Shown: one piece after another, positions 1 through 8,020 of the stretch
Position numbering within the stretch: position 1 is the stretch's first letter
Layout of the letters: each line of letters begins with the position of its first letter
Origin: CAYQPF01 sp964419225
GTDB lineage: Bacteria; Cloacimonadota; Cloacimonadia; Cloacimonadales; CAYQPF01
Assembly (NCBI GenBank): GCA_964419225.1
Contig: CAYQPF010000140.1
Coordinates: 1-13,452 of the forward strand
DNA length: 13,452 nt
Direction of reading: 5' to 3'
Position numbers and translations under genes: made by a program
The notes under the pieces: model-generated
What the model was told of the DNA's origin: nothing
Databases searched by the model: none
The model's input: the letters and a program-made list of their open reading frames with translations, nothing else

Positions 1-463
1 TGTAAAAAGGTATTCGGGCGATTTTTTCCTTAAGTCTTTTCTTCTCATCACTTATCTTTTTCTGACTTATTTCAATTATCGTTCTATAGTTTGTCTTCTC
101 ACCTTGTAATGCCCTGATTTTTACTTCTTTATCGCTAATCTGTTGAGTAAGACTGGTGACCTGATCATCTTTCCCATTTTTGATGCTTAATGCCATATTC
201 AGATCAGATTTCAATTTATTCTTCTCAACGGTATAGGCAGAAGCTTCCTGAAGGTCTGCTGCTTTCAGTTCTTTCAACCGGGCATCAACTTCTGTTAAAC
301 CAGTTGATGTTAGGGTGATTACTTCGTTCTTTGACTGTTCAGCTATTTGAGCATCGGACTTTGTTTGAACACTCAGCCATTCGGATGAGTATCTTTTAAT
401 TGATTCACTAAAGAGAATAGTCGCAACAAAGAGAAGTAGCAGAAAAATTACTCTTTTATTCAT
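1..463 (-). CDS. Secreted coiled-coil protein, C-terminus cut by window edge
   Basis: An open frame runs without a stop from an ATG at 463 down to the window edge (154 codons visible), so the gene is real but incomplete. Residues 1-20 form a signal peptide: MNKR, then a run of Leu/Ile/Phe/Val, ending near ATILFSES. The rest is rich in Lys, Glu, Gln, Ser and Ala with a heptad-like pattern and almost no aromatic residues, suggesting a long periplasmic coiled coil. The segment around residues 94-130 (DDQVTSLTQQISDKEV and what follows) is typical of such helices. GGAG lies 8 bases before the ATG, and a good sigma70-type promoter lies just upstream. No family is recognised; the early part of an OmpH-like or murein-hydrolase-activator-like coiled coil is possible but not shown. 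Confidence 0.8.
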   Translation of the reverse strand, partial: MNKRVIFLLLLFVATILFSESIKRYSSEWLSVQTKSDAQIAEQSKNEVITLTSTGLTEVDARLKELKAADLQEASAYTVEKNKLKSDLNMALSIKNGKDDQVTSLTQQISDKEVKIRALQGEKTNYRTIIEISQKKISDEKKRLKEKIARIPFY

Positions 464-491
464 ATCAGACTCCAAGAGAAGACATGATAAG

Positions 492-520
492 ATTTTGATA
501 GCAGGGTACTATTCTGTCAA
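492..520 (-). promoter_or_regulatory. Putative sigma70 promoter for the coiled-coil gene
   Basis: Read on the minus strand, a perfect TTGACA (-35, 515-520) is followed after exactly 17 bases by CAAAAT (-10, 492-497; four of six match TATAAT). The predicted start of transcription would leave a 5' leader of about 20 bases carrying the GGAG ribosome site. This separates the gene from the LVIVD gene upstream. There is no experimental support, and AT-rich DNA yields chance matches. Confidence 0.45.
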
Positions 521-627
521 GGTGAAACTGAAAATAATATGTTTGAAACTAATTATTATAAGACTATAGGTCTGAGAGTACCAGTACCTGATTTATAACA
601 TCTGAATGATAAGCTGGATGCTAATCC

Positions 628-2757
628 TTATTTTAAAAGTAGCATTTTACGGATTTCTTGTTTACCTTCCGAGGATATTCTACATAAATACATACCTGAA
701 GCTACTTTTTTGCCCTGCTCATCCTGACCTGACCATATAACAGTATGCCTTCCAGCTGATTGATTCCTATTAAACCATGTTTTAATCAGTTGACCGCGAA
801 TGTTATAGATCTTCAATTCAGCAGATCCGTTTTGGGGAAGATCATAGGAGATCGTAGTTTCCGGGTTAAAGGGATTGGGATAATTTGCCAGCATAAGTTG
901 AGATACCGGTTTAGTGATCGGATCTTCGACTGATATGGGCAGGAGCTGCAGAATATTCAGTCCGTATCCATCATTAGCTGTATAGATCTTTTCATTATCT
1001 ATCCACAGACCGGGGGTTGACAAATTCCATGCATAATGATTCACGAGTGAGGGTGACAAAGGATAGGTAATATTGTAGATACTGATCTCATTCCAACTCA
1101 GATCGGAGATGTAAAGGAGATTATCTTTAACATAACAGGTGCTAATACTGCTGGTCGCATGTGGTTTGATCTCACCAATTAAATGCGGTGCCGAGGGTCT
1201 GGCTACATTAAAGATCTGGAGCCCTGCCGTCCAGTCAGCTACATAAGCAATAGTATCGACAACAGTCACAGCATAAGCTTCTCCGGGTCCGTACCAGCCT
1301 GCCAATTGAGGGTTTTGGGGATCTGCAATATTGATCATTTGCAGTCCTGATGTCCAGTCTGCCACATATGCGATTGTATCGACAACCGTAACACAACAGG
1401 CATTACCCGGAGTATTAAATGAGCCGAGTAGCGTTGGGTTTTGTGGATTGGAAACATTAACGATTTGCAGGCCATAGTCATAATCAGCGATGTAAGCAGT
1501 ATTCCCGGAGACGAAAACAGACGCAGCATATCCGGGAGTGTTATAGGATCCTAACAGCTGCGGGTTTTGCGGATTACTGATATTAATGATTTGCAGACCT
1601 GAATCCCAATCACCAATGTAGGCTGTAGTTCCTGAAATGAATACCGAAGAGGCATTCCCCGGAGTATTATATGAACCAAGGAGTTGTGGATTAGTAGAAT
1701 TGACTGTATTGATGATCTGGAGTCCTGCTTCTGAATCAGCGATATAAGCATAATTCCCTGCTATTGCCACAGCAGTTGCGGTTCCGGAGGTATTATAACT
1801 GCCAAGCCAGGGTTGGTTCAGTGGACTCGACAGATCTACGATCTGCAGGCCTGTGTCCCAATCTGCAATGTAAGCAGTATTCCCGGCAATAGAAACAGAG
1901 GATGTAAAACCTGGTGTGTCATAACTGGTGAAACTTTGCGGACTCTGGGGATTAGTGATATTTACGATTTCCATACCTGCCAAGCCCTTAGAAAGGTAAG
2001 CCAAAGTGCCATTGACTGTTACAGATAAAACAGGATTTTCCGGTGTGGAATATGACTCCAGCAGTTGAGGGTTTTGGGGGTCGGAAACATTAATAATCTG
2101 CATTCCGGAAGTATTATCAGCTACATAAGCAATGTTGTTGGAAACTGTTACTGCATATGCACTTCCGGGAGTATCCAGGGTGGAAAGCAATTGGGGGCTT
2201 TGGGGATCAGAAACAAAAATAAGCTGTAACCCGGCATCCATGGCAGCTACATAAGCAACACTACCCACTAACACAACTGAATAGGCATAACCTGCAGTAT
2301 AATAAGTACCCAATAGAATCGGGCTTTGTGGATCGGTCACATCTATGATTTGCAGGCCGTAATAACCATCAGCTACATAAGCAACATTTCCTGAAACGAA
2401 GACTGACCAGGCATAGCCAGGTGTATCCAGAGAACCTAACAATTGCGGATTCTGAGGATTGGACACATTTATAAGCAATAATCCGTATTCCCTGTCGGTT
2501 ACATAAGCAATAGTACCAACAACAGAAACTGAAGTAGCATACCCTGGAGTATCATAAGAACCAATTAATTGCGGATTGGCAGAATTGGAAACATTGATTA
2601 TTTTTAACCCGGAATATCCGTCAGTAACATAAGCAGTACTATTTACGATAGAAACTGAAGTCGCATAACCGTCAGTGTCAAAGGATCCAAGTTTGTGGAT
2701 AACAGACCAAATGGGTATTGTTATGAGTAAGAGAATTAGTATTAGATTATATCTCAT
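628..2757 (-). CDS. Secreted LVIVD-repeat beta-propeller protein with C-terminal sorting domain
   Basis: The 709-residue product starts with a signal peptide (residues 1-20, LILILLLITIPIW core). Residues 23-525 hold 12 repeats of 41-43 residues with the pattern LLGSYxTPGYAxSVxVxGxxAYVAD..GLQIINVSNPQNPQ. Two more degenerate copies follow to about residue 610. This is the LVIVD repeat, which is thought to form beta-propeller blades. Residues 626-709 are a FlgD-like Ig domain opening with YPNPFNPETT and ending in KMLLLK, the usual sorting signal of type IX-type secretion in FCB bacteria. The protein is therefore probably exported and anchored outside the cell, perhaps in binding or adhesion; no catalytic motif is visible. 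The start is supported by GGAGGAAAA immediately before the ATG. It is transcribed in the same direction as the HDOD gene but 73 bases away. Confidence 0.93.
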   Translation of the reverse strand: MRYNLILILLLITIPIWSVIHKLGSFDTDGYATSVSIVNSTAYVTDGYSGLKIINVSNSANPQLIGSYDTPGYATSVSVVGTIAYVTDREYGLLLINVSNPQNPQLLGSLDTPGYAWSVFVSGNVAYVADGYYGLQIIDVTDPQSPILLGTYYTAGYAYSVVLVGSVAYVAAMDAGLQLIFVSDPQSPQLLSTLDTPGSAYAVTVSNNIAYVADNTSGMQIINVSDPQNPQLLESYSTPENPVLSVTVNGTLAYLSKGLAGMEIVNITNPQSPQSFTSYDTPGFTSSVSIAGNTAYIADWDTGLQIVDLSSPLNQPWLGSYNTSGTATAVAIAGNYAYIADSEAGLQIINTVNSTNPQLLGSYNTPGNASSVFISGTTAYIGDWDSGLQIINISNPQNPQLLGSYNTPGYAASVFVSGNTAYIADYDYGLQIVNVSNPQNPTLLGSFNTPGNACCVTVVDTIAYVADWTSGLQMINIADPQNPQLAGWYGPGEAYAVTVVDTIAYVADWTAGLQIFNVARPSAPHLIGEIKPHATSSISTCYVKDNLLYISDLSWNEISIYNITYPLSPSLVNHYAWNLSTPGLWIDNEKIYTANDGYGLNILQLLPISVEDPITKPVSQLMLANYPNPFNPETTISYDLPQNGSAELKIYNIRGQLIKTWFNRNQSAGRHTVIWSGQDEQGKKVASGMYLCRISSEGKQEIRKMLLLK
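1183..2691 (-). repeat. Twelve tandem ~126-bp coding repeats (LVIVD blades)
   Basis: The central part of the propeller gene consists of 12 head-to-tail units of 123-129 bases, each encoding one 41-43 residue blade. The units have diverged but keep recurring stretches such as those encoding AYVAD and NPQNPQ. Units 11 and 12 share the uncommon segment VVDTIAYVADWT, which suggests a more recent duplication or gene conversion between them. The unit size makes expansion, contraction and misassembly likely here. Confidence 0.85.
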
Positions 2758-2830
2758 TTTTCCTCCGGGGAGTCACAGAATAGTGTTATGTATAGGGTAA
2801 CTTATTAAGTTAATTTATGAATATTTCTGT

Positions 2831-3703
2831 TTATGTTGTAAGCAGGAAATTCTTCGAATTTTCGATATCGGGCAGAGTTTTCTCGAGAAAATCAGGCAGA
2901 TCAAAATTTGTTAAATGCTTGGCAAGTATTGTCCAGCCTTGAGACTTCTTCATCTTAGCATATTCAGCATCGAAGTCCTTGTTCTCATAATTATCAACCA
3001 AGTTGGCAATATCATTAGCAATAGCGATGATAGCAACCAATTCTTTGTTGTTTGTCGAGAAGTTGGGATGATGGTGAAATAGTATAGATTCGATGAGATG
3101 GAAAGGGATTTTCCATTTGTCTGCAAGCCAGGCACCTATCTGCATATGTGTGGCACCCAGAATAGAATCTTCCAGAACAAAGCAATTCCCTTCATTCCGC
3201 TGAACTGCATTGTATATTTGCACATATTCTTCATGGAAATACTGATCCATGATCAACTTTCCTATATCATGAATCAGACCGGCAGTAAACTCTTCTCCGT
3301 GGGTAAAAATCTTCAGTCTGTGAGATAGTAAACGGGCTAAATGTGCTGTCATCGCTGAATGCTGCCAGAATTTCTTACGGTCGATATTGTTGGTTGCATC
3401 ATCAGGAAATGTCTTGAGTAAGGATACTCCAACTACGATATTGGAAATTTCATTAACGCCTAAAACTACCAAGGCCATTCTTAATGTATCAACTTTTTTT
3501 CTTAACCCATAATAAGCAGAGTTCGCTATTCTAAGAACCTTGGTTGTAATGGACGGGTCTATGATCATCAACTTGCTGACTTCGGCTAAAGAAACATTCA
3601 CTGAACCCAGCATATTTAACAATTGACTGGCTATTACGGGAAGTGTTGGCAAATTATCAATACTACTGAGATGTTTTTCAATTTGCTCCAAACTTTTTGC
3701 CAT
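2831..3703 (-). CDS. HDOD-domain signalling protein
   Basis: The 290-residue protein begins with the typical HDOD opening: LPTLPVIASQLL at 18-29, then a helical DPSITTKVLRIANSAYYG at about 49-66. It continues with the FWQHS segment, the AGLIHDIGKL motif (HD at 145-146) and a late HHHP (210-213). HDOD domains are helical relatives of HD phosphohydrolases, usually found in regulators that link second messengers, chemotaxis-like or stress signals to output; most are not proven enzymes. The HD pair is present here, so activity cannot be excluded. A longer frame could start at TTG (3709), but the ATG at 3703 has GGGAG six bases upstream while the TTG would sit directly on that site, so the ATG is preferred. 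A TTGACA lies at 3780-3785 on this strand, but its -10 partner is poor. Confidence 0.9.
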   Translation of the reverse strand: MAKSLEQIEKHLSSIDNLPTLPVIASQLLNMLGSVNVSLAEVSKLMIIDPSITTKVLRIANSAYYGLRKKVDTLRMALVVLGVNEISNIVVGVSLLKTFPDDATNNIDRKKFWQHSAMTAHLARLLSHRLKIFTHGEEFTAGLIHDIGKLIMDQYFHEEYVQIYNAVQRNEGNCFVLEDSILGATHMQIGAWLADKWKIPFHLIESILFHHHPNFSTNNKELVAIIAIANDIANLVDNYENKDFDAEYAKMKKSQGWTILAKHLTNFDLPDFLEKTLPDIENSKNFLLTT

Positions 3704-3872
3704 CAACAACTCCCTTATTCATCATATACTTAGGATTTTCCTTCCTATAGTTAGAAAAAATTAAAATAACGAGAAAATTTGTCAATAGTTTAAATTGCGT
3801 TCTTGATTGAAGAAGAAATAAACTTTTCTTTGAGCTGTTTTTGCGTTTGTTTTGCTATTCCTAAAAAAAGTA

Positions 3873-3900
3873 TTTGCAAAAAAATACAAGTTATTAGAAT
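3873..3900 (+). promoter_or_regulatory. Putative promoter of the plus-strand gene cluster
   Basis: TTTGCA (3873-3878) and TAGAAT (3895-3900) are separated by 16 bases, giving four and five of six matches to the sigma70 boxes. The site lies 25 bases before the first gene of the long plus-strand cluster. A small AT-rich hairpin (GTATTT 3870-3875 with AAATAC 3882-3887) overlaps the -35 box. The 3704-3924 region is the divergent gap between the HDOD gene and this cluster; nothing else is evident in it. Confidence 0.35.
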
Positions 3901-3924
3901 AGACTTCATAATTGAAGAGGAGGC

Positions 3925-4293
3925 ATGATGGGTATATTGGATTTACTGTATATATTGACAATATCCTTGTTAATGCTGCATGAAATTGATTCCACATTCT
4001 GGAAAGAATGGGTATTGTTCAGGCTTCCGGGAGGCTATAACAGCTTTTTATGGTTGCATTTGCCTTTATTTATTCTGGCTTTTCTGGGATTTTATGGGTT
4101 AATTGAAAAATTGAGATATGGATATACTACTTCCCTGATATTTTCTTTTACAGGAATTTTTGCCTTCCTGATTCATAACATTTTAATTATGAAAGGTAAT
4201 CCGGAGTTTAGAACCAAATCCTCCCAGATTATCCTGGTACTTCTCTTACTCTCATCTGTGGGTCAATTGATAATGACCTTAAAAATAATGTAA
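3925..4293 (+). CDS. Small four-helix membrane protein (DUF6713-like)
   Basis: The 122-residue protein is almost entirely hydrophobic, with four predicted membrane helices at about residues 5-20, 42-60, 68-90 and 101-120. After helix 1 it carries HEIDSTFWKEWVLFRLPGG, and before the last helix GNPEFRTKSSQ. I associate this HEID...FW.EW.LF..PGG signature with an uncharacterised family, probably DUF6713; the name is from memory. No function is known. A strong AGGAGG (3918-3923) precedes two adjacent ATGs (3925 and 3928); the second has the better spacing, so the true product may be one residue shorter. The GNAT gene starts 13 bases after its stop, suggesting co-transcription. Confidence 0.85.
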   Translation: MMGILDLLYILTISLLMLHEIDSTFWKEWVLFRLPGGYNSFLWLHLPLFILAFLGFYGLIEKLRYGYTTSLIFSFTGIFAFLIHNILIMKGNPEFRTKSSQIILVLLLLSSVGQLIMTLKIM

Positions 4294-4306
4294 TTACGGA
4301 GAATAA

Positions 4307-4858
4307 ATGCACATTGAGTTAAAAAATATTGTTACCTTGCCCCTCGAAACTCAGTTGAAAATAAGGGATTTTCAGAATTCACCAATTGTTAAGCAATACA
4401 CTTTGTCTGAAAATTACTTCACTGAAGAAAGATTCAACGCATTGTTGAAATCTTTGGGAGATAAGACCAAAGAACAAGCTTTTATTATTTTTAACGATGA
4501 TGAAATTGCCGGCTGGGCTACTGTATATAACATTGAAACAGACAATACCACAGCCTATACCTCCCTTTACTTATACGATGATAAAGTAAAAACAAGCAGT
4601 CATTTAACAAAGATTTTGTATAAATTACTCGATTATTCTTTTGGTGTACTGGGTATGGATAAGATTAATTGTGATGCACTGATAACTAATACCCTTATCA
4701 TCAACCTATATAAGAAATTTGGTTTTGTTCAGGAAGGCATTCGCAGAAGCAATGTCTCAAAAAACGGAAAAAGACTTGATGTTGTCTTGTTAGGCTTCAC
4801 CAAAGAAGAATGGATCAAATCTAAAACAAAACTCGACTACCTTTTGAAAATGATTTAG
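4307..4858 (+). CDS. GNAT-family N-acetyltransferase, PseH/RimJ-like
   Basis: The 183-residue protein has the GNAT layout of acetyl-CoA-dependent N-acetyltransferases. An N-terminal IRDFQNSPIVKQY segment leads into central strands (FIIFNDDEIAGWATVYNI). The C-terminal part is typical (INCDALITNTLIINLYKKFG, then FVQEGIRRSNVSKNGKRLDV and GFTKEEW). The NxxxINLYKKFGF.EEG pattern and overall order resemble PseH-type (nonulosonic sugar) and RimJ-type (protein N-terminus) acetyltransferases; the substrate cannot be told. The usual acetyl-CoA pyrophosphate loop (Q/RxxGxG/A) is not recognisable: the equivalent stretch reads KVKTSSHLTKIL without glycines. CGGAG precedes the ATG, and rsmG starts 7 bases after the stop, so it belongs to the same transcription unit. 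Confidence 0.85.
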   Translation: MHIELKNIVTLPLETQLKIRDFQNSPIVKQYTLSENYFTEERFNALLKSLGDKTKEQAFIIFNDDEIAGWATVYNIETDNTTAYTSLYLYDDKVKTSSHLTKILYKLLDYSFGVLGMDKINCDALITNTLIINLYKKFGFVQEGIRRSNVSKNGKRLDVVLLGFTKEEWIKSKTKLDYLLKMI

Positions 4859-4865
4859 GGGAAAA

Positions 4866-5480
4866 ATGTCAGCAGAACTTTTAAAAAAATATTTACAGGA
4901 TAAGCACTTTTTTGATGAACAGAAGTGGGCAAAGCTCCAAGAGTATTTTATTGCTCTGAAAGCAGAAAATGAAGTGATTAACTTAGTGTCACGCAAAACC
5001 ACTGATGAAGAATTATGGACCCAGCATTTTTGGGATTCTTTGCTGGTGTTGGGACGTACAGATTTTTCCAACAAGAAGATTCTTGATTTTGGAACAGGTG
5101 GTGGTTTCCCGGGAATACCTATCGCTATCATGTTTCCTGAAAGTAAGATAACCTTGCTTGACTCTATCAATAAAAAAATAAATGCTTTAAAAAGAATTGT
5201 CAAAAATATCAATTTGGAAAATTGTGAATTCATCTGTTCCAGGATTGAGGATTTAGATAGAAATGAGACTGGAAAGTATGATCTGATCCTGTGTCGGTCA
5301 GTACGGATCTTGCCTGAGTTTAAGAGGCCTTTATTACAGCTCTTGAAATATACGGGTAAATTGGTGTTATTCAAAAGTAAAAATCTGGATGATTTAGAAC
5401 AATTTTTGAATAAAAAAATAATCGATGTTTCCCGACCTGAAATCGGGGAAAGAAAAATAATAATTATAGGAAAAAAATGA
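4866..5480 (+). CDS. rsmG: 16S rRNA (guanine-527-N7)-methyltransferase RsmG (GidB)
   Basis: RsmG transfers a methyl group from S-adenosylmethionine to N7 of G527 in 16S rRNA, in the decoding region of the 30S subunit. The 204-residue length is normal for the family. The SAM-binding loop LDFGTGGGFPGIPIAI is at 73-88, the acidic end of strand 2 is at TLLDS (96-100), and the conserved upstream segment QHFWDSLL is at 53-60. CRSV at 143-146 matches the usual CRAV-like motif. AGGGG lies just before the ATG. Its TGA overlaps the ATG of parA in an ATGA junction (5477-5480), implying translational coupling. The order rsmG-parA-parB is widely conserved near chromosome origins. Confidence 0.96.
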   Translation: MSAELLKKYLQDKHFFDEQKWAKLQEYFIALKAENEVINLVSRKTTDEELWTQHFWDSLLVLGRTDFSNKKILDFGTGGGFPGIPIAIMFPESKITLLDSINKKINALKRIVKNINLENCEFICSRIEDLDRNETGKYDLILCRSVRILPEFKRPLLQLLKYTGKLVLFKSKNLDDLEQFLNKKIIDVSRPEIGERKIIIIGKK

Positions 5481-6235
5481 CCAGAATTATTACAGTAGTT
5501 AACCAAAAAGGAGGAGTGGGGAAGACCACTACTTCCATAAATTTGGCAGCAGCTTTGGGAATCTATGAGAAAAAAACCCTCATGATAGATTTTGACCCGC
5601 AGGGGAATGCAACCAGCGGACTCGGTGTTGAAAGGGATTCTTTGGAATATCAGATCTACGATGTTCTAATAGAAGAAGTCGAAATTGAAAAAGCTATCGT
5701 TAAAACTTCAGTTCCCAATCTGGATATTGTCGGCAGTAATATAGATTTAACCGGTGCAGAGATTGAACTCGTGAAAGAGTTCTCCCGTGAACAGAAGCTG
5801 AAAGAAGCTCTCAAACCAATAATAGGCAAATACGAGTATGTGATCATCGACTGTCCTCCCTCTCTGGGATTATTAACCGTGAACGCTCTGACAGCCTGTA
5901 CAGATGTTCTTATTCCTATCCAGTGCGAATTCTACGCTTTGGAAGGTGTGAGCCAACTCCTGAATACAATCAGACTGATTCAGAAAAATTTAAATCCGGA
6001 GTTGAATATCATCGGGGTTCTCCTGACTATGTTCGACAAGCGTTTAAATCTGTCCAATCAGGTTGCCAAAGAAGTGAAAAAGTATTTTAAAGAAAAAGTG
6101 TTCAAAAGTATTATCTTAAGAAATGTGAAATTATCAGAAGCACCCAGCTTTGGAAAATCAATTTTCCATTATGATATCAAATCCTACGGTGCACAAAACT
6201 ATCTCCAATTAGCAACGGAAGTAATAGCAAGATGA
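5477..6235 (+). CDS. parA: Chromosome partitioning ATPase ParA (Soj)
   Basis: ParA is a deviant Walker ATPase that binds DNA non-specifically as an ATP dimer and moves ParB-parS complexes, segregating origins. The 252 residues match chromosomal Soj-type proteins, which lack the N-terminal DNA-binding extension of many plasmid ParAs. The deviant Walker A KGGVGKTT is at 11-18 with the signature lysine at 11. Walker A' (MIDFDPQGNA) is at 36-45, and Walker B (VIIDCPPSLG) at 122-131. LSEAPSFGKSI near the C-terminus is typical of the family. The start overlaps the rsmG stop, and the stop overlaps the parB start (ATGA), so the three genes are probably translated in a coupled way. Confidence 0.97.
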   Translation: MTRIITVVNQKGGVGKTTTSINLAAALGIYEKKTLMIDFDPQGNATSGLGVERDSLEYQIYDVLIEEVEIEKAIVKTSVPNLDIVGSNIDLTGAEIELVKEFSREQKLKEALKPIIGKYEYVIIDCPPSLGLLTVNALTACTDVLIPIQCEFYALEGVSQLLNTIRLIQKNLNPELNIIGVLLTMFDKRLNLSNQVAKEVKKYFKEKVFKSIILRNVKLSEAPSFGKSIFHYDIKSYGAQNYLQLATEVIAR

Positions 6236-7080
6236 GTAAATTAGGAAGAGGATTAAGTGCACTGATCAACACAGCTCCCGATGCTGATAAGAGAGAAACC
6301 GGTATCGACACAGTTGCTCTGGAATTGATCAGGCCCAACAAGTATCAGCCCAGAACAGTATTCGACCCTGAGAAATTGCAGGATTTAGCCCAATCTCTCA
6401 AAGAGAACGGGATGATTCAGCCCATTATCGTAACAAAACATAATGATAATGACTATGAATTGATCGCAGGAGAAAGAAGACTTCAGGCGGCCAAATTAGC
6501 AGGATTAAAAGAAATCCCTGTAATTATCAGACAAGTTACCAAAAAAGAACAACTTGTCTTTGCAATTATTGAGAATATTCAGAGAGAAGATCTGAATGCT
6601 ATAGATGAAGCCAGAGCTTTTCAGCAATTATATCAGGAATTTAATTTAACTCATGCTGAGATCTCTGATGTGATGGGTAAAGACAGAGCAACGATTTCTA
6701 ATGCTCTGCGTCTGTTAAAACTGAACACTCCAATTCAGGATATGATAATCAGGGGTGAATTAACATCCGGTCATGCACGTGCTATATTATCTTTAGAAGA
6801 AGAATACCAGATGGATTTTGCCAATCATATCAAACAGAATAACATGAATGTTCGGCAAGCGGAAGAAAGCTCTAAAAAGTTTAAAGAAAAAAAGGAACAA
6901 CCACGCCCTGCTGTTCACGAAAATGATCTGGTTCTTAAGGAATTGGAAGATAAACTAAGCTCAAAGTACAAAACTAAGGTCAAGATTCAGGAAGGAAAAA
7001 GCAAAGGTAAGATTATCGTAAATTTCAAGAATCAGGCCAATCTGTACGAAATAATTAATCAATTGTTACACAATAATTGA
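6232..7080 (+). CDS. parB: Chromosome partitioning protein ParB (Spo0J)
   Basis: ParB binds parS sites, spreads as a CTP-dependent sliding clamp and stimulates ParA ATPase. In the 282-residue protein, the N-terminal LGRGLSALI (4-12) is the ParA-activating peptide. IRPNKYQPR (33-41), GERRLQAA (80-87; the CTP-binding box) and ENIQREDLNAIDEA (114-127) are the conserved ParB blocks. The helix-turn-helix that reads parS spans about 141-164 (HAEISDVMGKDRATISNALR). A charged linker near 215-235 leads to a C-terminal dimerisation domain. No full parS palindrome is visible in this window. It overlaps parA by 4 bases, and the CDF gene follows 7 bases after its stop. Confidence 0.97.
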   Translation: MSKLGRGLSALINTAPDADKRETGIDTVALELIRPNKYQPRTVFDPEKLQDLAQSLKENGMIQPIIVTKHNDNDYELIAGERRLQAAKLAGLKEIPVIIRQVTKKEQLVFAIIENIQREDLNAIDEARAFQQLYQEFNLTHAEISDVMGKDRATISNALRLLKLNTPIQDMIIRGELTSGHARAILSLEEEYQMDFANHIKQNNMNVRQAEESSKKFKEKKEQPRPAVHENDLVLKELEDKLSSKYKTKVKIQEGKSKGKIIVNFKNQANLYEIINQLLHNN

Positions 7081-7087
7081 GGTATAA

Positions 7088-8020
7088 ATGTCTTTGGATA
7101 TTATGAATGCCAAGAAAGTAAAGTGGGCAAAATTATCAATCCTATCCAACACATCACTGATAGGTTTAAAGGTGTTGGTTTTTTTTATAACCGGATCAAT
7201 ATCTGTCCTCTCTGAAGCTATACACTCCGGTATGGATCTGCTGGCAGCTATTATAGCTTTCTTCTCTGTGAAAAAAGCATCTCAACCTGCAGATGATTGT
7301 CATCCTTTTGGCCATGGTAAATATGAGAATTTGTCTGGCTTAATAGAATCCGTATTAATCATAGCCGCTGCTTTTTTTATCATCAAAGAGGCTGTGCCAA
7401 AACTTATCAACGGTAATGAAATCGAAGAGATCAACTGGGCAATCCTGGTAATGTTGTTATCTGCAGCTGTTAACTTTTTTGTGGCAAGAAAGCTCTTCAA
7501 AGTAGCAAAAGAAACTGATTCAATTGCACTGGAAACAGATGTTGCTCATCTGGCTGTTGATGTTTATACCTGTTTGGGAGTTATGGCTGGTCTTATTGCC
7601 ATCCGCTTTACAGGCATTACTATTCTGGATCCCATTATCTCAATTTTAGTTGCTTTGTATATAGCCTGGATCGGAATCCATTTATCTTATAAATCTACCA
7701 AAGACTTGCTGGATCAGGGTATGGAAAAAAGAGATGTAGAATTGATCGAGAAAATTATTGTTGATCATTTGGGGCAGATCAAATCATACCATAAACTTGC
7801 TACCCGTAAATCAGGAAGTACTGTAATGATTGATGTACATCTGCAATTTCACGCTGATTTGCCTGTGAAAGAAGCTCATGATGTTTCGCATCATATTCAG
7901 GAAGATATCAAAGTATATTATCCGAATTCCAGAATAAGTATCCATATCGAACCTTGCTCAACCAACTGCCAGAATTGCGGTTATTCTGATTGTGAGACTA
8001 TAAATGCTCAATCCGTCTAA
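7088..8020 (+). CDS. Cation diffusion facilitator, zinc-type, with Cys-rich tail
   Basis: This is a proton-coupled divalent metal exporter of the CDF family in the inner membrane. The 310 residues hold about six membrane helices up to residue 200 and a cytoplasmic C-terminal domain (about 210-290). The transport site is visible as H46xxxD50 in helix 2 (SEAIHSGMD) and H154xxxD158 in helix 5 (DVAHLAVD). The His-Asp/His-Asp set is usually associated with zinc. The loop HPFGHGKYE (72-80) is a family hallmark. The last 20 residues carry C290, C294, C297 and C302 (CxxxCxxCxxxxC), an unusual tail for the family that could bind metal. GAGG precedes the ATG. The 3' end overlaps the next gene by 17 bases. 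Confidence 0.94.
   Translation: MSLDIMNAKKVKWAKLSILSNTSLIGLKVLVFFITGSISVLSEAIHSGMDLLAAIIAFFSVKKASQPADDCHPFGHGKYENLSGLIESVLIIAAAFFIIKEAVPKLINGNEIEEINWAILVMLLSAAVNFFVARKLFKVAKETDSIALETDVAHLAVDVYTCLGVMAGLIAIRFTGITILDPIISILVALYIAWIGIHLSYKSTKDLLDQGMEKRDVELIEKIIVDHLGQIKSYHKLATRKSGSTVMIDVHLQFHADLPVKEAHDVSHHIQEDIKVYYPNSRISIHIEPCSTNCQNCGYSDCETINAQSV

Noticed and set aside
1813..2028. Frames on the other strand and in other phases within the LVIVD gene
   Set aside because: They exist because the 126-bp repeat lacks stops in some phases. They have no ribosome sites and no protein-like composition.
2798..2812. Perfect 7+1+7 palindrome TAACTTATTAAGTTA between the HDOD and LVIVD genes
   Set aside because: All but one pair are A-T, no T run follows for a terminator, and no promoter box aligns convincingly. 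It shares ATTAAGTTAA with the inverted repeats at 11157-11270, but chance is likely in such AT-rich DNA.
3758..3785. Perfect TTGACA on the minus strand upstream of the HDOD gene as a promoter
   Set aside because: At 16 bases spacing the -10 reads TAATTT (three of six) and other spacings are no better, so I mention it only in the gene entry.
5428..5450. Hairpin CCCGA...TCGGG near the end of rsmG as a terminator before parA
   Set aside because: It lies inside the coding frame, is followed by an A-rich rather than T-rich stretch, and the two genes overlap by 4 bases, so termination there makes no sense.
5477..7088. A parS site near parAB
   Set aside because: I looked for TGTTTCACGTGAAACA-like palindromes on both strands and saw none. 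A computed search with mismatches could still reveal a weak one.
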